A DNA stretch of 64,000 nt from GCA-003244245 sp050699875 (GCA_050699875.1 JBOHFX010000132.1:3469-67468), one strand, 5' to 3'. Numbered from the stretch's first letter, positions 26,427 through 36,011 are shown. The notes: generated from the sequence alone by a model not told the origin. Made by a program: numbers and translations.

Positions 26427-27336
26427 ATCGGGGGCCGAAGCGGGGACGCCGGAATCCGGAGGCCTCCACGTAACGCACGGCTCGCTGCCGCTGGGGTGCG
26501 TAGGGCGCAAGGACCTTGAGCATGCCTGCATCGTCCAGTGGTTTACCCACCAGCGCATAACCGACGACCGACGGGATGTGAAAGTCGCCGACGCTCACCG
26601 CGTCGGCATCCGCCCAGGACCGCTGGGCAACCTCGGCGGCCGTCCATATCCCGATCCCGGGGACCTTGCGCAGCAGGTCCCGGCCGGCCTTTCCGGCCAA
26701 CGCCACCGCGCCCTCCAGCCGGTGTGCCACCGCGGCCGACGCGAGTAGGGCTCGACGCCGCGAGCGGTCCACGCCGGCACGGTGCCACTCCCAGTCCGGG
26801 ATCGCCCGCACTGCCGCCGGGCTGGGAGGCACCCTCAGCTCAACGGGGCCCGGCGCCCGTTCGCCGTAACGCCAGCACAGCTCGCGCCAGGAGCGCCGAG
26901 CTTCGACTCCGGTGACCTTTTGCTCCAATATCGCAGGTACCAGCACATCCCACACCCGGCGAGTTGCGCCCAGCCGCAGTCCCGGTAGCCGGCGACGTAC
27001 CTGGGTGATCAGCGGGTGGTGCGACACAAAGGCACTGTCGTCGTCATCGGCGCCGAGCAGCGCGGGCAGCCCGTCCAGTACCCAGGCCGCACCCGGTCCC
27101 CATCCGATGGCGTGCACCGTGCCGCCGTTGTCGCGGCGCAGCGCCAGGGTTGCCGCGCCGGTCGGGGTGGTGCCCGCGCGCCACACGGTGCCGTCGGCAT
27201 CGACTCGCATCGTCGGGTCACCCCGGCCGCGGCGCAGCGGAGCCAGCACCGCTCGGAGATCCAGCGGGTGCTGCGGCTTCCACGACCGGCAGGTCTCAGA
27301 GCCGATGCTTCGACCCTGCGAGCAGGTCTCAGACAT
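26398..27336 (-). CDS. DNA-3-methyladenine glycosylase (AlkA-like, HhH-GPD)
   Basis: A base-excision-repair glycosylase of 312 residues. The helix-hairpin-helix is LRKVPGIGIWTAAEVAQ at about residue 215, followed by DADAVSVGDFHIP, where the Asp is the catalytic residue of the HhH-GPD superfamily. ILEQKVTGVEARRSWREL precedes it in the usual position. The ATG (27334-27336) overlaps the manC stop by 8 nt. The C-terminus ends SPRDYRAM, common in actinobacterial homologues. Confidence 0.88.
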   Translation of the reverse strand: MSETCSQGRSIGSETCRSWKPQHPLDLRAVLAPLRRGRGDPTMRVDADGTVWRAGTTPTGAATLALRRDNGGTVHAIGWGPGAAWVLDGLPALLGADDDDSAFVSHHPLITQVRRRLPGLRLGATRRVWDVLVPAILEQKVTGVEARRSWRELCWRYGERAPGPVELRVPPSPAAVRAIPDWEWHRAGVDRSRRRALLASAAVAHRLEGAVALAGKAGRDLLRKVPGIGIWTAAEVAQRSWADADAVSVGDFHIPSVVGYALVGKPLDDAGMLKVLAPYAPQRQRAVRYVEASGFRRPRFGPRFSPRDYRAM

Positions 27337-28426
27337 CGGCGCAGCAGTGCACGGCACCATCTGGTAGCACGACGTCCGGCCAGACCCGCGTGCCGTCTCG
27401 CAGCTCGCAGCTCGCCCCCACCACGGCGCGGTCGCCCATCACTGCCTCGTGCAGCACGGCGCGGGCGCCCACCTGGGCCCCAACGCCCAGGACGCTGCGC
27501 TGGACATGCGCACCGGGACCGACCTGAGAACGGTCCATCAGCACGGAGCCGAGCACCTGCGCTCCACGCTGGACCACGCAGCCTGCACCCACCACGGAAC
27601 CACCCTCGACTCGTGCGCCGGCATGCACGATGGCGCCGGGCAGCAACAGAGCCTCCCCCACCGGTCCGGGCAACGCAGGCGAAGGCGCAAACCCGCGCAC
27701 CAGATCGGCGGAACCCTGCACGTAGGCGGCCGGAGTGCCGAGATCGAGCCAATAGGAGTCGTCCACGTGAGCCTGCACGCGAACGCCGGCCGCAAGCAAC
27801 CCGGGGAAGGTCTCGCGTTCCACCGACACCGGACGCCCCGCCGGGATCGCCTCGATCACCTCGCGGCGAAACACGTAGCAGCCGGCGTTGACCAGGTCGG
27901 TCGGGGGTTCGTCGGTCTTCTCGAGGAATCCGAGCACCTGGCCATCCGAGCTGATCGGCACGCAACCGAAAGCACGAGGATCGGGCACCCGCACCAGGTG
28001 CAATGTCACGTCCGCCGCCGTGCTGCGGTGGGTGCGCACCACTTCGGCCGGGTTCAGACCGGACAGCACATCGCCGTTGAACACCAGCACATCGGGTTCG
28101 GTGAGCGCGGACGCGACGTTGCGGATCCCGCCCCCGGTGCCCAGCGGCTCCTGCTCGACGACGTAGTCCAGCTTCAGGCCGACGGCGCAACCGTCACCGA
28201 AGTGGTTCGCGAACACCTCGGCGCGATAGGAGGTGCCCAGCACCACGTGCCGCACGCCGGCGGCGCGGATCCGGCCCAGCAGGTGAGTCAGCAACGGCAC
28301 GCCCGCGGTCGGCAGCATCGGTTTGGGCGCGGCCAACGTGAGCGGCCGCATCCGGGTACCCAGGCCGCCGACCAGCACCACGGCCTCGACACCCGGCAAC
28401 GGCTCGACGGCGGGACCAGCCACCAT
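27329..28426 (-). CDS. manC: Mannose-1-phosphate guanylyltransferase
   Basis: This enzyme makes GDP-mannose from GTP and mannose-1-phosphate. The ATG 28424-28426 begins MVAGPAVEPLPGVEAVVL and gives 365 residues. The nucleotidyltransferase core has VLVGGLGTRMRPLT and the KPMLPTAGVP loop, with GDV at the metal site. The C-terminal third is a left-handed beta-helix of hexapeptide repeats (GAIVHAGARVEGGSVVGAG). It matches Rv3264c beside wbbL. A sugar other than mannose cannot be fully excluded. Confidence 0.88.
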   Translation of the reverse strand: MVAGPAVEPLPGVEAVVLVGGLGTRMRPLTLAAPKPMLPTAGVPLLTHLLGRIRAAGVRHVVLGTSYRAEVFANHFGDGCAVGLKLDYVVEQEPLGTGGGIRNVASALTEPDVLVFNGDVLSGLNPAEVVRTHRSTAADVTLHLVRVPDPRAFGCVPISSDGQVLGFLEKTDEPPTDLVNAGCYVFRREVIEAIPAGRPVSVERETFPGLLAAGVRVQAHVDDSYWLDLGTPAAYVQGSADLVRGFAPSPALPGPVGEALLLPGAIVHAGARVEGGSVVGAGCVVQRGAQVLGSVLMDRSQVGPGAHVQRSVLGVGAQVGARAVLHEAVMGDRAVVGASCELRDGTRVWPDVVLPDGAVHCCADV

Positions 28427-28427
28427 G

Positions 28428-29321
28428 TCAGGCTCGCCGGGCTTGACGACGCATGAACTGCGACCGGCCGGCCAGCCCGGCCCGTAGCGCCAACCGCAGC
28501 GGTGCGGACAGCGGGCCGGGGTGCCGGTCAGCGAGGTACCGGTAGGTGCTGCGGTGATGTTCGGCGAGCATCTGATCAGAGACTCGGCTGGTGGCGTGCC
28601 CGCCAAGGTGGGTGACTTCCGCGGTAGGCACGTAGACGTTGAGCCAACCGGCGCGACCCAACCGGTCGCCGAGGTCGACGTCCTCGAAGTACATGAAATA
28701 GCGGGAGTCGAACCCGCCGACGGATTCGAATGCTGCCCGGCGGAACAACACGCACGACCCGGACAGCCACTCCGCAGTCCGCTCACCCGGTACGGTGTCG
28801 GACTGACGGTATGCCCTGGTCCATGGGTTGTCCGGCCAGATCGGGCCGAGCACGGCGTGCCCGATGCCACGACCCAACGCGGGCAGCAGCCGAGCCGACG
28901 GGTACACCGTCCCATCCGGTTGCCGGATCAACGGGCCCAGCGCGGCCGCTCTGGGCCAGCGCCCAGCGGCGGCGAGGAGCTCGTCGAGGCTGCCCGGGTG
29001 CCACTCGATGTCCGGGTTGGCCACCACCACCCAGCCCACTTCGGGTCCGCACTCGACGACTCCACGGTTGGCTGCAGTGCCGTATCCGACGTTCTCTCCG
29101 ATGCGCAGCAGCTGCACACCGTCGCGGCGCAGCGCGCGCTCCGGAGCTCCGTCGGTGGACCCGTTGTCGGCTAGCAGCACACGCAGCGGGCGGTTGGTGG
29201 CCTTGACGGTCGAATCGAGGAACGTCTCCAGCGTCTCGCCGGGCGAGTACGTCACCGCGATTATTGCCAGTTCATCGCCATAGGAGTGGTCTGACTGGCC
29301 GTCGACGTAGCGGGGGTGCAC
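28428..29321 (-). CDS. wbbL: Rhamnosyltransferase WbbL (GT2)
   Basis: WbbL adds rhamnose to decaprenyl-diphospho-GlcNAc, forming the linker between peptidoglycan and arabinogalactan. The 297-residue GT2 protein starts at GTG 29319-29321. It has the nucleotide-binding AIIAVTYSPGE and LLADNGSTDGA, the DXD-like VVVANPDIEW, and the acceptor-side YFEDVDLGDRL motif. The stop is 1 bp from the manC start. Synteny with Rv3265c supports the name. Confidence 0.88.
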   Translation of the reverse strand: MHPRYVDGQSDHSYGDELAIIAVTYSPGETLETFLDSTVKATNRPLRVLLADNGSTDGAPERALRRDGVQLLRIGENVGYGTAANRGVVECGPEVGWVVVANPDIEWHPGSLDELLAAAGRWPRAAALGPLIRQPDGTVYPSARLLPALGRGIGHAVLGPIWPDNPWTRAYRQSDTVPGERTAEWLSGSCVLFRRAAFESVGGFDSRYFMYFEDVDLGDRLGRAGWLNVYVPTAEVTHLGGHATSRVSDQMLAEHHRSTYRYLADRHPGPLSAPLRLALRAGLAGRSQFMRRQARRA

Positions 29322-29357
29322 GGCGCTCGATTCTGCACCCCGACGGGGTCGGCCGGG

Positions 29358-30512
29358 CTAGCGGGACCGGCGGTGCGCAAACATGGCCTGGCTGTATGCC
29401 TCCCGGTGCAGCGCCGCGCTGGCCTCCCAGGAGAACTCCTTGGCGCGCCGCTGAGCCGCGGTGGACAGCTCGGCCCGGCGGGCTGGGTCGTTGAGCAGTT
29501 CGACGATCCCAGCAGCGATGTCCTTGGCGTCGATGCCGCAGTAGGCCACCGCGTCCCCACCCACCTCCGGCAACGCGAGCCGTCGGGTGGTGAGCACCGC
29601 GGCCCCGGCTGCCATCGCCTCCAGCACCGGCAGACCGAAGCCCTCCCCCAGCGATGGATAAGCAACCACATCCGCGCCGCCGAGGAACCCGGACAGCTGT
29701 TCCAGCGGGAGGTAACCGGCTCGGATCACCCGGATCCGGTGCGGCACCGCCTGCAATTCGCGCTCCACGTCGCTGTCCCAGCCCGGCTGCCCGGCCAACA
29801 CCAGTATGGGCGGGCAAGGATGGCCCGCGAGGAGCTGACTGGCTAGTGCGAACCCACGGATGAGCGCCGGTACGTTCTTGCGCGGCTCGAGGGCGCCGAG
29901 GAAAGCCACATAGGGGTTGTCTCCCAACCGCAGCCGGCGCCGGACCGCGGCCACCTCTTCCGGCGCCGGTGGATGGAAGCGGGCGCTGTCCACTCCGTGG
30001 TGCACCACGTGCAGGCTGTCGACCTCAGCGCCGGTGATGCGCCCGAGCTCTCGAGCCGTCGCCGCGCTGGGCACGACGCACAGCTGCGCCCTACGCAGCG
30101 AGGCTCGCGTCCAGGCCCGGAAGAAACGGGCCTTGACCGGCGAGTGCACTCCCGGGTTGGTGAAGAACGTGGCGTCGTGCAACGTGACCACGGTGGGCAA
30201 CTGGTTGGCCAGCGGCATTGTGTAGTGCGGGCAGTGCACCACGTGCACCCTCGCCCGCCGGGCCAGCCAGGGCAGTGTGGTCTGCTCCCAGGTCAGTCGA
30301 GCGGTTCGGGCGACGAGCCGCTCGACGGCGGGCAGGACGTCGGCGTGCGGAGCCAGTGCGGCGTAGAGCTCGGCGTCCCGCGGCTGGCACACCACCATCA
30401 AGGTGGCACCGTCGGAGTCCAGCGCCGCGACCAGGCTGTCCACGTAGCGGCCGACGCCGCCACGGTCGGCCGGCACCGCCGTGGCGTCGATGAGCACTCG
30501 CGGCTCGAACAC
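29358..30512 (-). CDS. GT4 family glycosyltransferase
   Basis: A 384-residue retaining glycosyltransferase. The N-terminal domain starts MFEPRVLIDATAVPADRGGVGRY, and the C-terminal domain has FLGALEPRKNVPALI and the EGFGLPVLEAMAAG motif that binds the sugar nucleotide. It lies head to tail with a similar GT4 gene, so the pair probably builds consecutive sugars of an envelope glycan. Donor and acceptor are unknown. Confidence 0.87.
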   Translation of the reverse strand: MFEPRVLIDATAVPADRGGVGRYVDSLVAALDSDGATLMVVCQPRDAELYAALAPHADVLPAVERLVARTARLTWEQTTLPWLARRARVHVVHCPHYTMPLANQLPTVVTLHDATFFTNPGVHSPVKARFFRAWTRASLRRAQLCVVPSAATARELGRITGAEVDSLHVVHHGVDSARFHPPAPEEVAAVRRRLRLGDNPYVAFLGALEPRKNVPALIRGFALASQLLAGHPCPPILVLAGQPGWDSDVERELQAVPHRIRVIRAGYLPLEQLSGFLGGADVVAYPSLGEGFGLPVLEAMAAGAAVLTTRRLALPEVGGDAVAYCGIDAKDIAAGIVELLNDPARRAELSTAAQRRAKEFSWEASAALHREAYSQAMFAHRRSR

Positions 30513-30521
30513 GCCGGGAGC

Positions 30522-31655
30522 CTACGAGATGACGCAGCGTGTTCGCCGGGACCGTAGCTCAACGTGTACCGACCACACCCGGCGGGCGGTGGCCTCCCAG
30601 CTGAACTGCGCCGCCCGGCGCCGCCCGGCTGCGATCATGCCCTGTGCCTGACCGGAGTCGGACACCACCGCCCGCAGGGCCATCGCCAGTGCGCCGGCGT
30701 CGTTGCGCTTGACCGTCACCCCGGCGCCGCCGGCCACCTCGACCAGCGCTGGAGCATCGGAATGCACCACCGGCACCCCGGCAGCCATCGCCTCCAGCAC
30801 CGGCAGGCCGAAGCCCTCCGCCAGGCTGGGTGCCGCGAGCACCGCCGCGTTGTGCAGCACCACGGCCAGCTCCGGGTCGGTGATCCGGCCCAGGATGTGC
30901 AGCCGTGCCGGGTCCAGCGCGAACTGTCTGGCCAGTGCGGCCGGGTCGAGCCGCCCCCAACCCGGTTGACCGGCCAGCACCAGCGGCAGATCCGGAGCAT
31001 CCGGCGCGGCCAGCGCGGCGAGCAGGGTGTCGATACCCTTGCGCGGTTCGAGAGTGCCGACCGCCAAGACGTAACGCGGCGGCAGGCGCAACCGGGTGGC
31101 GATCGCGCGCGCCTCGTCCGGCAGACGCGTCACAGCGGCGGTGACTCCTTCCCCGACCACGTGCATCGGGGCCTGGCAGGGCACGTGCCGCGACAGGTCC
31201 TGCGCGACTGCCGCGGTGGGCACCACGAGGGCATCCGCCCGTCTGGCCGCCCGCTCGATCATCCGACGGTGCCAGCCGATGCCACGCCGGGTCAGCCCGT
31301 CGGGATGGGTCCATGCCACCGTGTCATGCACGGTGACCACCAGCTCGCACCCGCGGCGGGGTCCCGGCGGAGCCAGCGGTGTCGGGGCATGCACGGTGTC
31401 ACCGCCTGGCCACAGTGGTACGCCGGCGTCCCAGGCGGCGACGAGCGCCCGGCGGGGCAGCGGCAGCACCCGCGGCCCCTCCACGCCAGGGATCACCGCC
31501 GGAACGGCATCGGCGTGCCGGGCCACCGCACTGCCCACTGTCCAACCGGTCGGCGCGGTCGCCGCCAGCGCCACAGCCAGCTCTCGGGAGTATCGCCCGG
31601 TGCCGCCAGGTACCGGCGCGAGCAGTTGCTCCAGGAGCACCACCAGCTTGGGCAC
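30522..31655 (-). CDS. GT4 family glycosyltransferase
   Basis: A 377-residue homologue of the downstream GT4 gene, starting at GTG 31653-31655 (VPKLVVLLEQLLAPVPGGTGRY). AVGTLEPRKGIDTLL and EGFGLPVLEAMAAGVP are the sugar-nucleotide site. It is nine bases upstream of its neighbour on the same strand and only 34 bp from the divergent GT2 gene, so the three are likely co-regulated. Exact sugar unknown. Confidence 0.86.
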   Translation of the reverse strand: MPKLVVLLEQLLAPVPGGTGRYSRELAVALAATAPTGWTVGSAVARHADAVPAVIPGVEGPRVLPLPRRALVAAWDAGVPLWPGGDTVHAPTPLAPPGPRRGCELVVTVHDTVAWTHPDGLTRRGIGWHRRMIERAARRADALVVPTAAVAQDLSRHVPCQAPMHVVGEGVTAAVTRLPDEARAIATRLRLPPRYVLAVGTLEPRKGIDTLLAALAAPDAPDLPLVLAGQPGWGRLDPAALARQFALDPARLHILGRITDPELAVVLHNAAVLAAPSLAEGFGLPVLEAMAAGVPVVHSDAPALVEVAGGAGVTVKRNDAGALAMALRAVVSDSGQAQGMIAAGRRRAAQFSWEATARRVWSVHVELRSRRTRCVIS

Positions 31656-31689
31656 GCCGGGGAGTGTGGCACGGGTACCGTCACGCCCC

Positions 31690-32619
31690 GTGTCAGCGCT
31701 GTCGGCAGGAGCACGAACCACAGTGGTCGTGGTCACCTGGCGCGGTCAGGGTCTGATCGGGCGCTGTCTGGACGCACTGGCCGCGCAGACCTGTCCACAC
31801 CAGGTGCTGGTGGTCGACAACGCCTCAACTGACCGGACCACTGAGGAGATCGCCGCACGACCGGTGCGGCCTGCTGTTCTCAGGACGGACCGCAACATCG
31901 GCTACGCGGGAGCCCTGGCAGCTGCGTTGCCGCAGGTCAGGACGCCGTTCATGGCTTGGCTCAACGATGACGCGCAGCCGGAGCCGGGGTGGCTCGCGGC
32001 GCTGGAACAGGCCCTGGAGGACGATCGGACTGCCGCCGCCGCGGCCTCGGTGCTGCACGCCGCGGACGGCACCGTGACCTCGACCGGCGTGGCGCTCACC
32101 CGCCTCGGGTACGGCCAAGACACCACCAGCGCACTGCCGTTCGGTTTCTGCGGCGGGGCGGCGCTGCTGCGCACCGACGTACTGCGCGCCGCCGGAGGTA
32201 TCCCGGGCACGTTGTTTTGCTACTACGAGGACACCGACACCTCGTGGCGGCTTCGGTTGGCGGGCTACCGGGTGCTTGCTGTGCCGAACGCCCGGGTTCG
32301 GCACGTCGGCGGAGCCTCGGCGCAGCACGGCACGCCGGCTTTCCACCGCTGGAATGAGCGCAACCGGCTGCTGATGCTGCTGCGCTGCGCACCTGGCAGC
32401 GTCGCCACGGCGGAGCTGGCCCGCTTCGCCGTGCTGACCCTGCTACTGCCGTTTCGGCACGGGCACGCCGGGACGCCCAACTTCAGGATTGGACTACGGC
32501 TATGGGCACTCGCGGAGGTGGCGGTCCGGCTGCCGGCGACACTGGTCGAGCGGTACAGGATCGGCCAGCGCGCCACCGTGACCCGATTAGTGGTGTGGTC
32601 CACCTGGACCACAGGATGA
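31690..32619 (+). CDS. GT2 family glycosyltransferase
   Basis: A 309-residue inverting glycosyltransferase. The GTG start at 31690 is preferred because an upstream extension would run over the divergent gene. The fold has VVVVTWRGQGLIGRCLDAL, the VVDNASTDRT loop, and MAWLNDDAQPEPGWL, where NDD is the metal site; YYEDTDTSWRLRLAGY is the acceptor loop. It resembles WbbL-like rhamnosyl or related transferases. The C-terminus ends in an amphipathic basic segment. Confidence 0.85.
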   Translation: MSALSAGARTTVVVVTWRGQGLIGRCLDALAAQTCPHQVLVVDNASTDRTTEEIAARPVRPAVLRTDRNIGYAGALAAALPQVRTPFMAWLNDDAQPEPGWLAALEQALEDDRTAAAAASVLHAADGTVTSTGVALTRLGYGQDTTSALPFGFCGGAALLRTDVLRAAGGIPGTLFCYYEDTDTSWRLRLAGYRVLAVPNARVRHVGGASAQHGTPAFHRWNERNRLLMLLRCAPGSVATAELARFAVLTLLLPFRHGHAGTPNFRIGLRLWALAEVAVRLPATLVERYRIGQRATVTRLVVWSTWTTG

Positions 32620-32659
32620 CCCGATCGCCGGGTGCATTCGTCAACCCGCGCCTCCGCTC

Positions 32660-32727
32660 CCCAACCGCCATTCGGCTCCGAATGGCGGTTGGGCGGCGCT
32701 CGAAACGGCTATTCGGCTCCGAATGGC
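32660..32727. repeat. Strong CCATTCGG palindrome pair
   Basis: The first hairpin (32660-32693) is a perfect 16-bp stem CCCAACCGCCATTCGG, 2-nt loop CT, and its complement. The second (32708-32727) has a 9-bp stem with one G-T pair around ATTCGG-CT-CCGAAT. The core matches the hairpin pair at 8218-8282, so the window holds two copies of the same paired-palindrome unit. It lies just after the GT2 gene and may also stop its transcription. Confidence 0.75.
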
Positions 32728-32979
32728 GCCGATCAGCGAGGGGTTCTAGGAGTCGAGACTGTTCTCAGCTGAGGTGGGATGCCGCTGGTAGCCCACAGTT
32801 GCTTGCAGCGTGGCAGCGTGCCTGGCCAGCCATTTCGGCGATATGTGGCGCCATCATTCATGATTCCCTCCCTCGCGTTGCGCAGTATGTCGGTCGAATC
32901 GCTAATCCCGCTGGAGGGTGCGCCGAAGCGTTCTGGGTGCCTCGCACCTGCAAGCCCCGATACAACAGCCGGATGGCAC

Positions 32980-33384
32980 GCTGGTCGCTCGGGATCGCGG
33001 AACCTCTCAGGGTCGGCGATTTCACCAGTCTTGACGAACCTCTATTTGCACTACGCATTCGACATGTGGTTGTCACGGACGTTTCCGGCGGTCACATTCG
33101 AACGCTATTGCGATGACGCGGTGATTCACTGCACTCGGCCTGCGGATCCCCTACGCCGGACCAACCGAGCACTGGTGCGCATCGATTCGACGAAGCGACC
33201 GAGGGTGTCCTCGGACGACGGGGACGTCGTACTGACGTGCCCGTCCTGGCCTTACCGGACAGCGAGTCGGGATCAGCGGGTACACCGTCGATCTAGCAGG
33301 GATGTCGAGGCCAAACCAGTGCTGCTGTGTGCGCTTCACCGACAGCAGGACGTGGACTTCGATCTCGACAGCACTGGCGAGTAG
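32980..33384 (+). pseudogene. Group II intron reverse transcriptase remnant
   Basis: A frame on the plus strand reads SGSAISPVLTNLYLHYAFDMW and then FERYCDDAVIHC. These correspond to the conserved reverse transcriptase motifs GTPQG..ISPLLAN and YADD of group II intron maturases. The expected GTPQG part is scrambled by a frameshift just upstream, and neither the maturase X domain nor an endonuclease domain is recognisable. The gene is a short decayed piece. It ends 9 bp before the proposed start of the next glycosyltransferase. Confidence 0.75.
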
Positions 33385-33393
33385 CTCAACGCG

Positions 33394-34635
33394 ATGCTCG
33401 ACGAAATCAACGCGGCTGCCCAGGTGAACTCGCGCGCTGAGCCGATCGCTACGATCCGTGGTATACCAAAGCACTTGCTGTTCGTGGCCCTCGCTGGGCA
33501 CGGGCATGTGAATCCGACGCTGCCACTGGTCAAGGAGTTCGTGCGGCGCGGGCACCGGGTGGACTACGCTACCGGCGCGGAGCACTCCGACGCGGTCACC
33601 GGTGCCGGTGCGCGGTGGGTAGCGCTGCCGCCGCTGGAGCCTTTCATGCCACCACCGGAGGTCCGCCCCGAGATCATCGCGGGGTGGCTGCGGCACCTTT
33701 TTGCCGCGCTGCGCTTGACCTACCCGATCCTGCACGAGCGCTGCGTCACCGAGCGGCCGGACGTGGTGTGCTACGACACGACGAATTGGCCGGCCCGGAT
33801 CGTGACCGGGAAGCTGGGCATTCCGGCGGTGCGGTGTGTCCCAAACCTCGCGTCGAATGAGACGTACTCGCTGGACGCGCAGCTAACAGCTGGACTCGGT
33901 GCCGACCATCCTGCGATGACCGCGCTGGCCGCGGACTGCACGCGATTTTCCACCGAGCACGGTATCGAGCTCGATCTGGCCGGCACGATGGACGTGACCG
34001 AGGCGCTGAACCTCGTCTTCGTCCCGCGGGAGTTCCAGCCGGCCGGCGACAGCTTCGACGGACGCTTCCGCTTCCTTGGACCCTTGCTCGGCAACCGGGA
34101 ACAGGCGCAACCGTGGTCGCCGCCTGATCCCAAGGCCCGCGTGCTATTCATCTCGCTGGGTACGATCTTCACCGATCACCTCGAGTTCTACCGCACCTGT
34201 ATTGAGGCCTTCGGAGACCGGTCGTGGCAGGTGGCGATGACCGTCGGTGATGTAGACACAGCCGCATTGGGGCCCGTTCCATCCACCATGGATATTCGAC
34301 GGCGATTCCCGCAACTGGCGGTACTCCGGCATGCCGCCGCGTTCGTCTCCCACGCTGGGATGAACTCCACGATGGAGGCTCTGTACTACGGCGTTCCGCT
34401 GATCACCTTCCCGCAGATGCCGGAGCAGGTCGCCAATGCCGATCGGGTTCAAGAGCTGGGGCTTGGCGAGCGGCTGGACGCTGGCGCCGTGACCGCCGAA
34501 GCGCTACGCGCCGCGGTCACCCGGGTTGCTTCCAATCCGGAGGCGCACGCCAACCTCGACCGAATGCGCAAGGCCATCAGGGACAGCGGCGGAGCCACCC
34601 GCGGCGCGGACGTGATCGAGGAATACCTTCGCTAG
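33394..34635 (+). CDS. MGT-family glycosyltransferase (OleD/OleI-like)
   Basis: A 413-residue GT1 enzyme of the macrolide-glycosyltransferase type. The real fold begins KHLLFVALAGHGHVNPTLPL; the first 25 residues have no equivalent and no good ribosome site, so the start is uncertain and may have been altered by the adjacent intron remnant. The donor-site region is SHAGMNSTMEALYYGVPLITFPQMPEQ. It differs from the RebG-like enzyme at 48.9 kb. OleI/OleD-type enzymes inactivate natural products by glucosylation, so self-resistance or a second glycosylation of the indolocarbazole are both possible. At the left cluster edge. Confidence 0.82.
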   Translation: MLDEINAAAQVNSRAEPIATIRGIPKHLLFVALAGHGHVNPTLPLVKEFVRRGHRVDYATGAEHSDAVTGAGARWVALPPLEPFMPPPEVRPEIIAGWLRHLFAALRLTYPILHERCVTERPDVVCYDTTNWPARIVTGKLGIPAVRCVPNLASNETYSLDAQLTAGLGADHPAMTALAADCTRFSTEHGIELDLAGTMDVTEALNLVFVPREFQPAGDSFDGRFRFLGPLLGNREQAQPWSPPDPKARVLFISLGTIFTDHLEFYRTCIEAFGDRSWQVAMTVGDVDTAALGPVPSTMDIRRRFPQLAVLRHAAAFVSHAGMNSTMEALYYGVPLITFPQMPEQVANADRVQELGLGERLDAGAVTAEALRAAVTRVASNPEAHANLDRMRKAIRDSGGATRGADVIEEYLR

Positions 34636-35096
34636 CGCTCTTGCGTTAGTCGCCTCGACCAAGGTTCGAGTTCGGGCAGCGAGAAGAACGCGTCGAACGT
34701 CTGGTTAGCCGACACGAAAAGTACAAGCGCCGTCATCGGAACGCCCCTGCGCTCGGTTCCGGAAGCGCCTCACGCGCTCCTCGCAAGTAAGGGTACCGGA
34801 ACGACCGCCGCCCGTGTGGATAGCAGCGAAGCGCATACCACTCCGCCCTATTATGCGCGACGCTCTGGCTGATCACCGTACCGCGAAATGCCCTCGTTTC
34901 ACACCGCCGCTTGTGGTTTCCCTATCCGACTCAACAGGCCAGCGGGAACGTCAAGTACGGTCACCACCGGAGCCAAGGACGCCGTCAAGGACATGTTCAA
35001 GAAAAACTGCCCGCCTCCATCGCACTAACGGCTGCGGTCAACCCCTCAGCCGGGGCCCCCGCTATCCCGGGACACGAAATCCTGCGACACGTCCCG
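34636..35096. other. 461-bp interval without a recognisable gene
   Basis: No frame gives a credible protein. A short plus-strand stretch near 34919-35028 could encode GAKDAVKDMFKKNCPPPSH before a stop, which looks like the end of a lost gene. No operator-like repeat was found. Base composition is lower in GC than the flanking genes. Confidence 0.5.
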
Positions 35097-36011
35097 TTAC
35101 CCACGAAACCCACACCTACCGCCCCTGTGAGCTGCCCAGTCGGCGGGCAGCTCACTACCTGGAACCGCTGCTAACTGCTGTTGAGCGTCTTGGTCGAGCA
35201 TCGTGTCGGCGACCGCGAGGTTGTCCTCCAAGTGCCGCACAGACGACGTGCCGGGAATCAACAGGACGTTGGGTGCAAGCCCCAACATCCAGGCAAGCGC
35301 CAGCTGCGCCGGGGTGACACGAAGCCGCTCGGCGTTGCTCAGGACGTGCTTGTTGCTCAACACTGGATTGGGCCGGGCGAAGCCGGAACCCAGGGGAAAG
35401 AAGGGCACGAATGCGATGCCCCGCGAGGTGCACTCGTCGAGAACGGGCATCGAAGCGCGATTAACCAGGTTCAGCGGATTCTGCACGCAGGTCACATCCG
35501 TGCGTTCCAGCACGCGCAGCAGGTGCTCGCGGGTGACGTTGCTGAGACCGACGCCCCCGATCAGCCCCTCATCGCGCGCCTGGATCATGGCAGCGAGCTG
35601 GTCGTCGAATCGTTGATCGGGCGCCGCTTTGTCGGTCAGCCGTAAGTTGACCGCCGCCAGTTGCTCGACACGAAGGCTGCGCAGGTTGTCCTCAATGCCC
35701 CGCCTTAACTGGTCAGGAGCGTCGTAAGGCAGCCACCCTCCAGACCCGTTGCGGCGCGCTCCAACCTTACTCACCAACGCAAGAGTGTCGGGATAGGGGT
35801 ACAGCGCCGTCCGAATCAGCTCATTGGCGACGTCGGGCCCGTAGTACTGCGAGGTGTCAATATGGTCCACACCGAGGTCTACGGCACGCCGCAGCACCGC
35901 CAGCGCCTCGCCACGGTCACGCGGCGGGCCGAACACGCCAGGGCCGGGCAGCTGCATCACACCGAAGCCAATACGTGCGACGAAAAATCGACCAAGGCGA
36001 TAGTGCTGCAT
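35097..36011 (-). CDS. Aldo/keto reductase
   Basis: A 304-residue NADPH-dependent aldo/keto reductase with a TIM-barrel layout. The catalytic Asp and Tyr appear in HIDTSQYYGP, the Lys in LVSKVGARR, while the fourth position is Asn (AAVNLRLTD) rather than His, as in some members of the AKR superfamily. NADPH contacts are in LIPGTSSVRHLEDNL. It may act on a keto-sugar or side intermediate of the adjacent cluster, or may be unrelated; the substrate is not readable. Confidence 0.85.
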   Translation of the reverse strand: MQHYRLGRFFVARIGFGVMQLPGPGVFGPPRDRGEALAVLRRAVDLGVDHIDTSQYYGPDVANELIRTALYPYPDTLALVSKVGARRNGSGGWLPYDAPDQLRRGIEDNLRSLRVEQLAAVNLRLTDKAAPDQRFDDQLAAMIQARDEGLIGGVGLSNVTREHLLRVLERTDVTCVQNPLNLVNRASMPVLDECTSRGIAFVPFFPLGSGFARPNPVLSNKHVLSNAERLRVTPAQLALAWMLGLAPNVLLIPGTSSVRHLEDNLAVADTMLDQDAQQQLAAVPGSELPADWAAHRGGRCGFRG

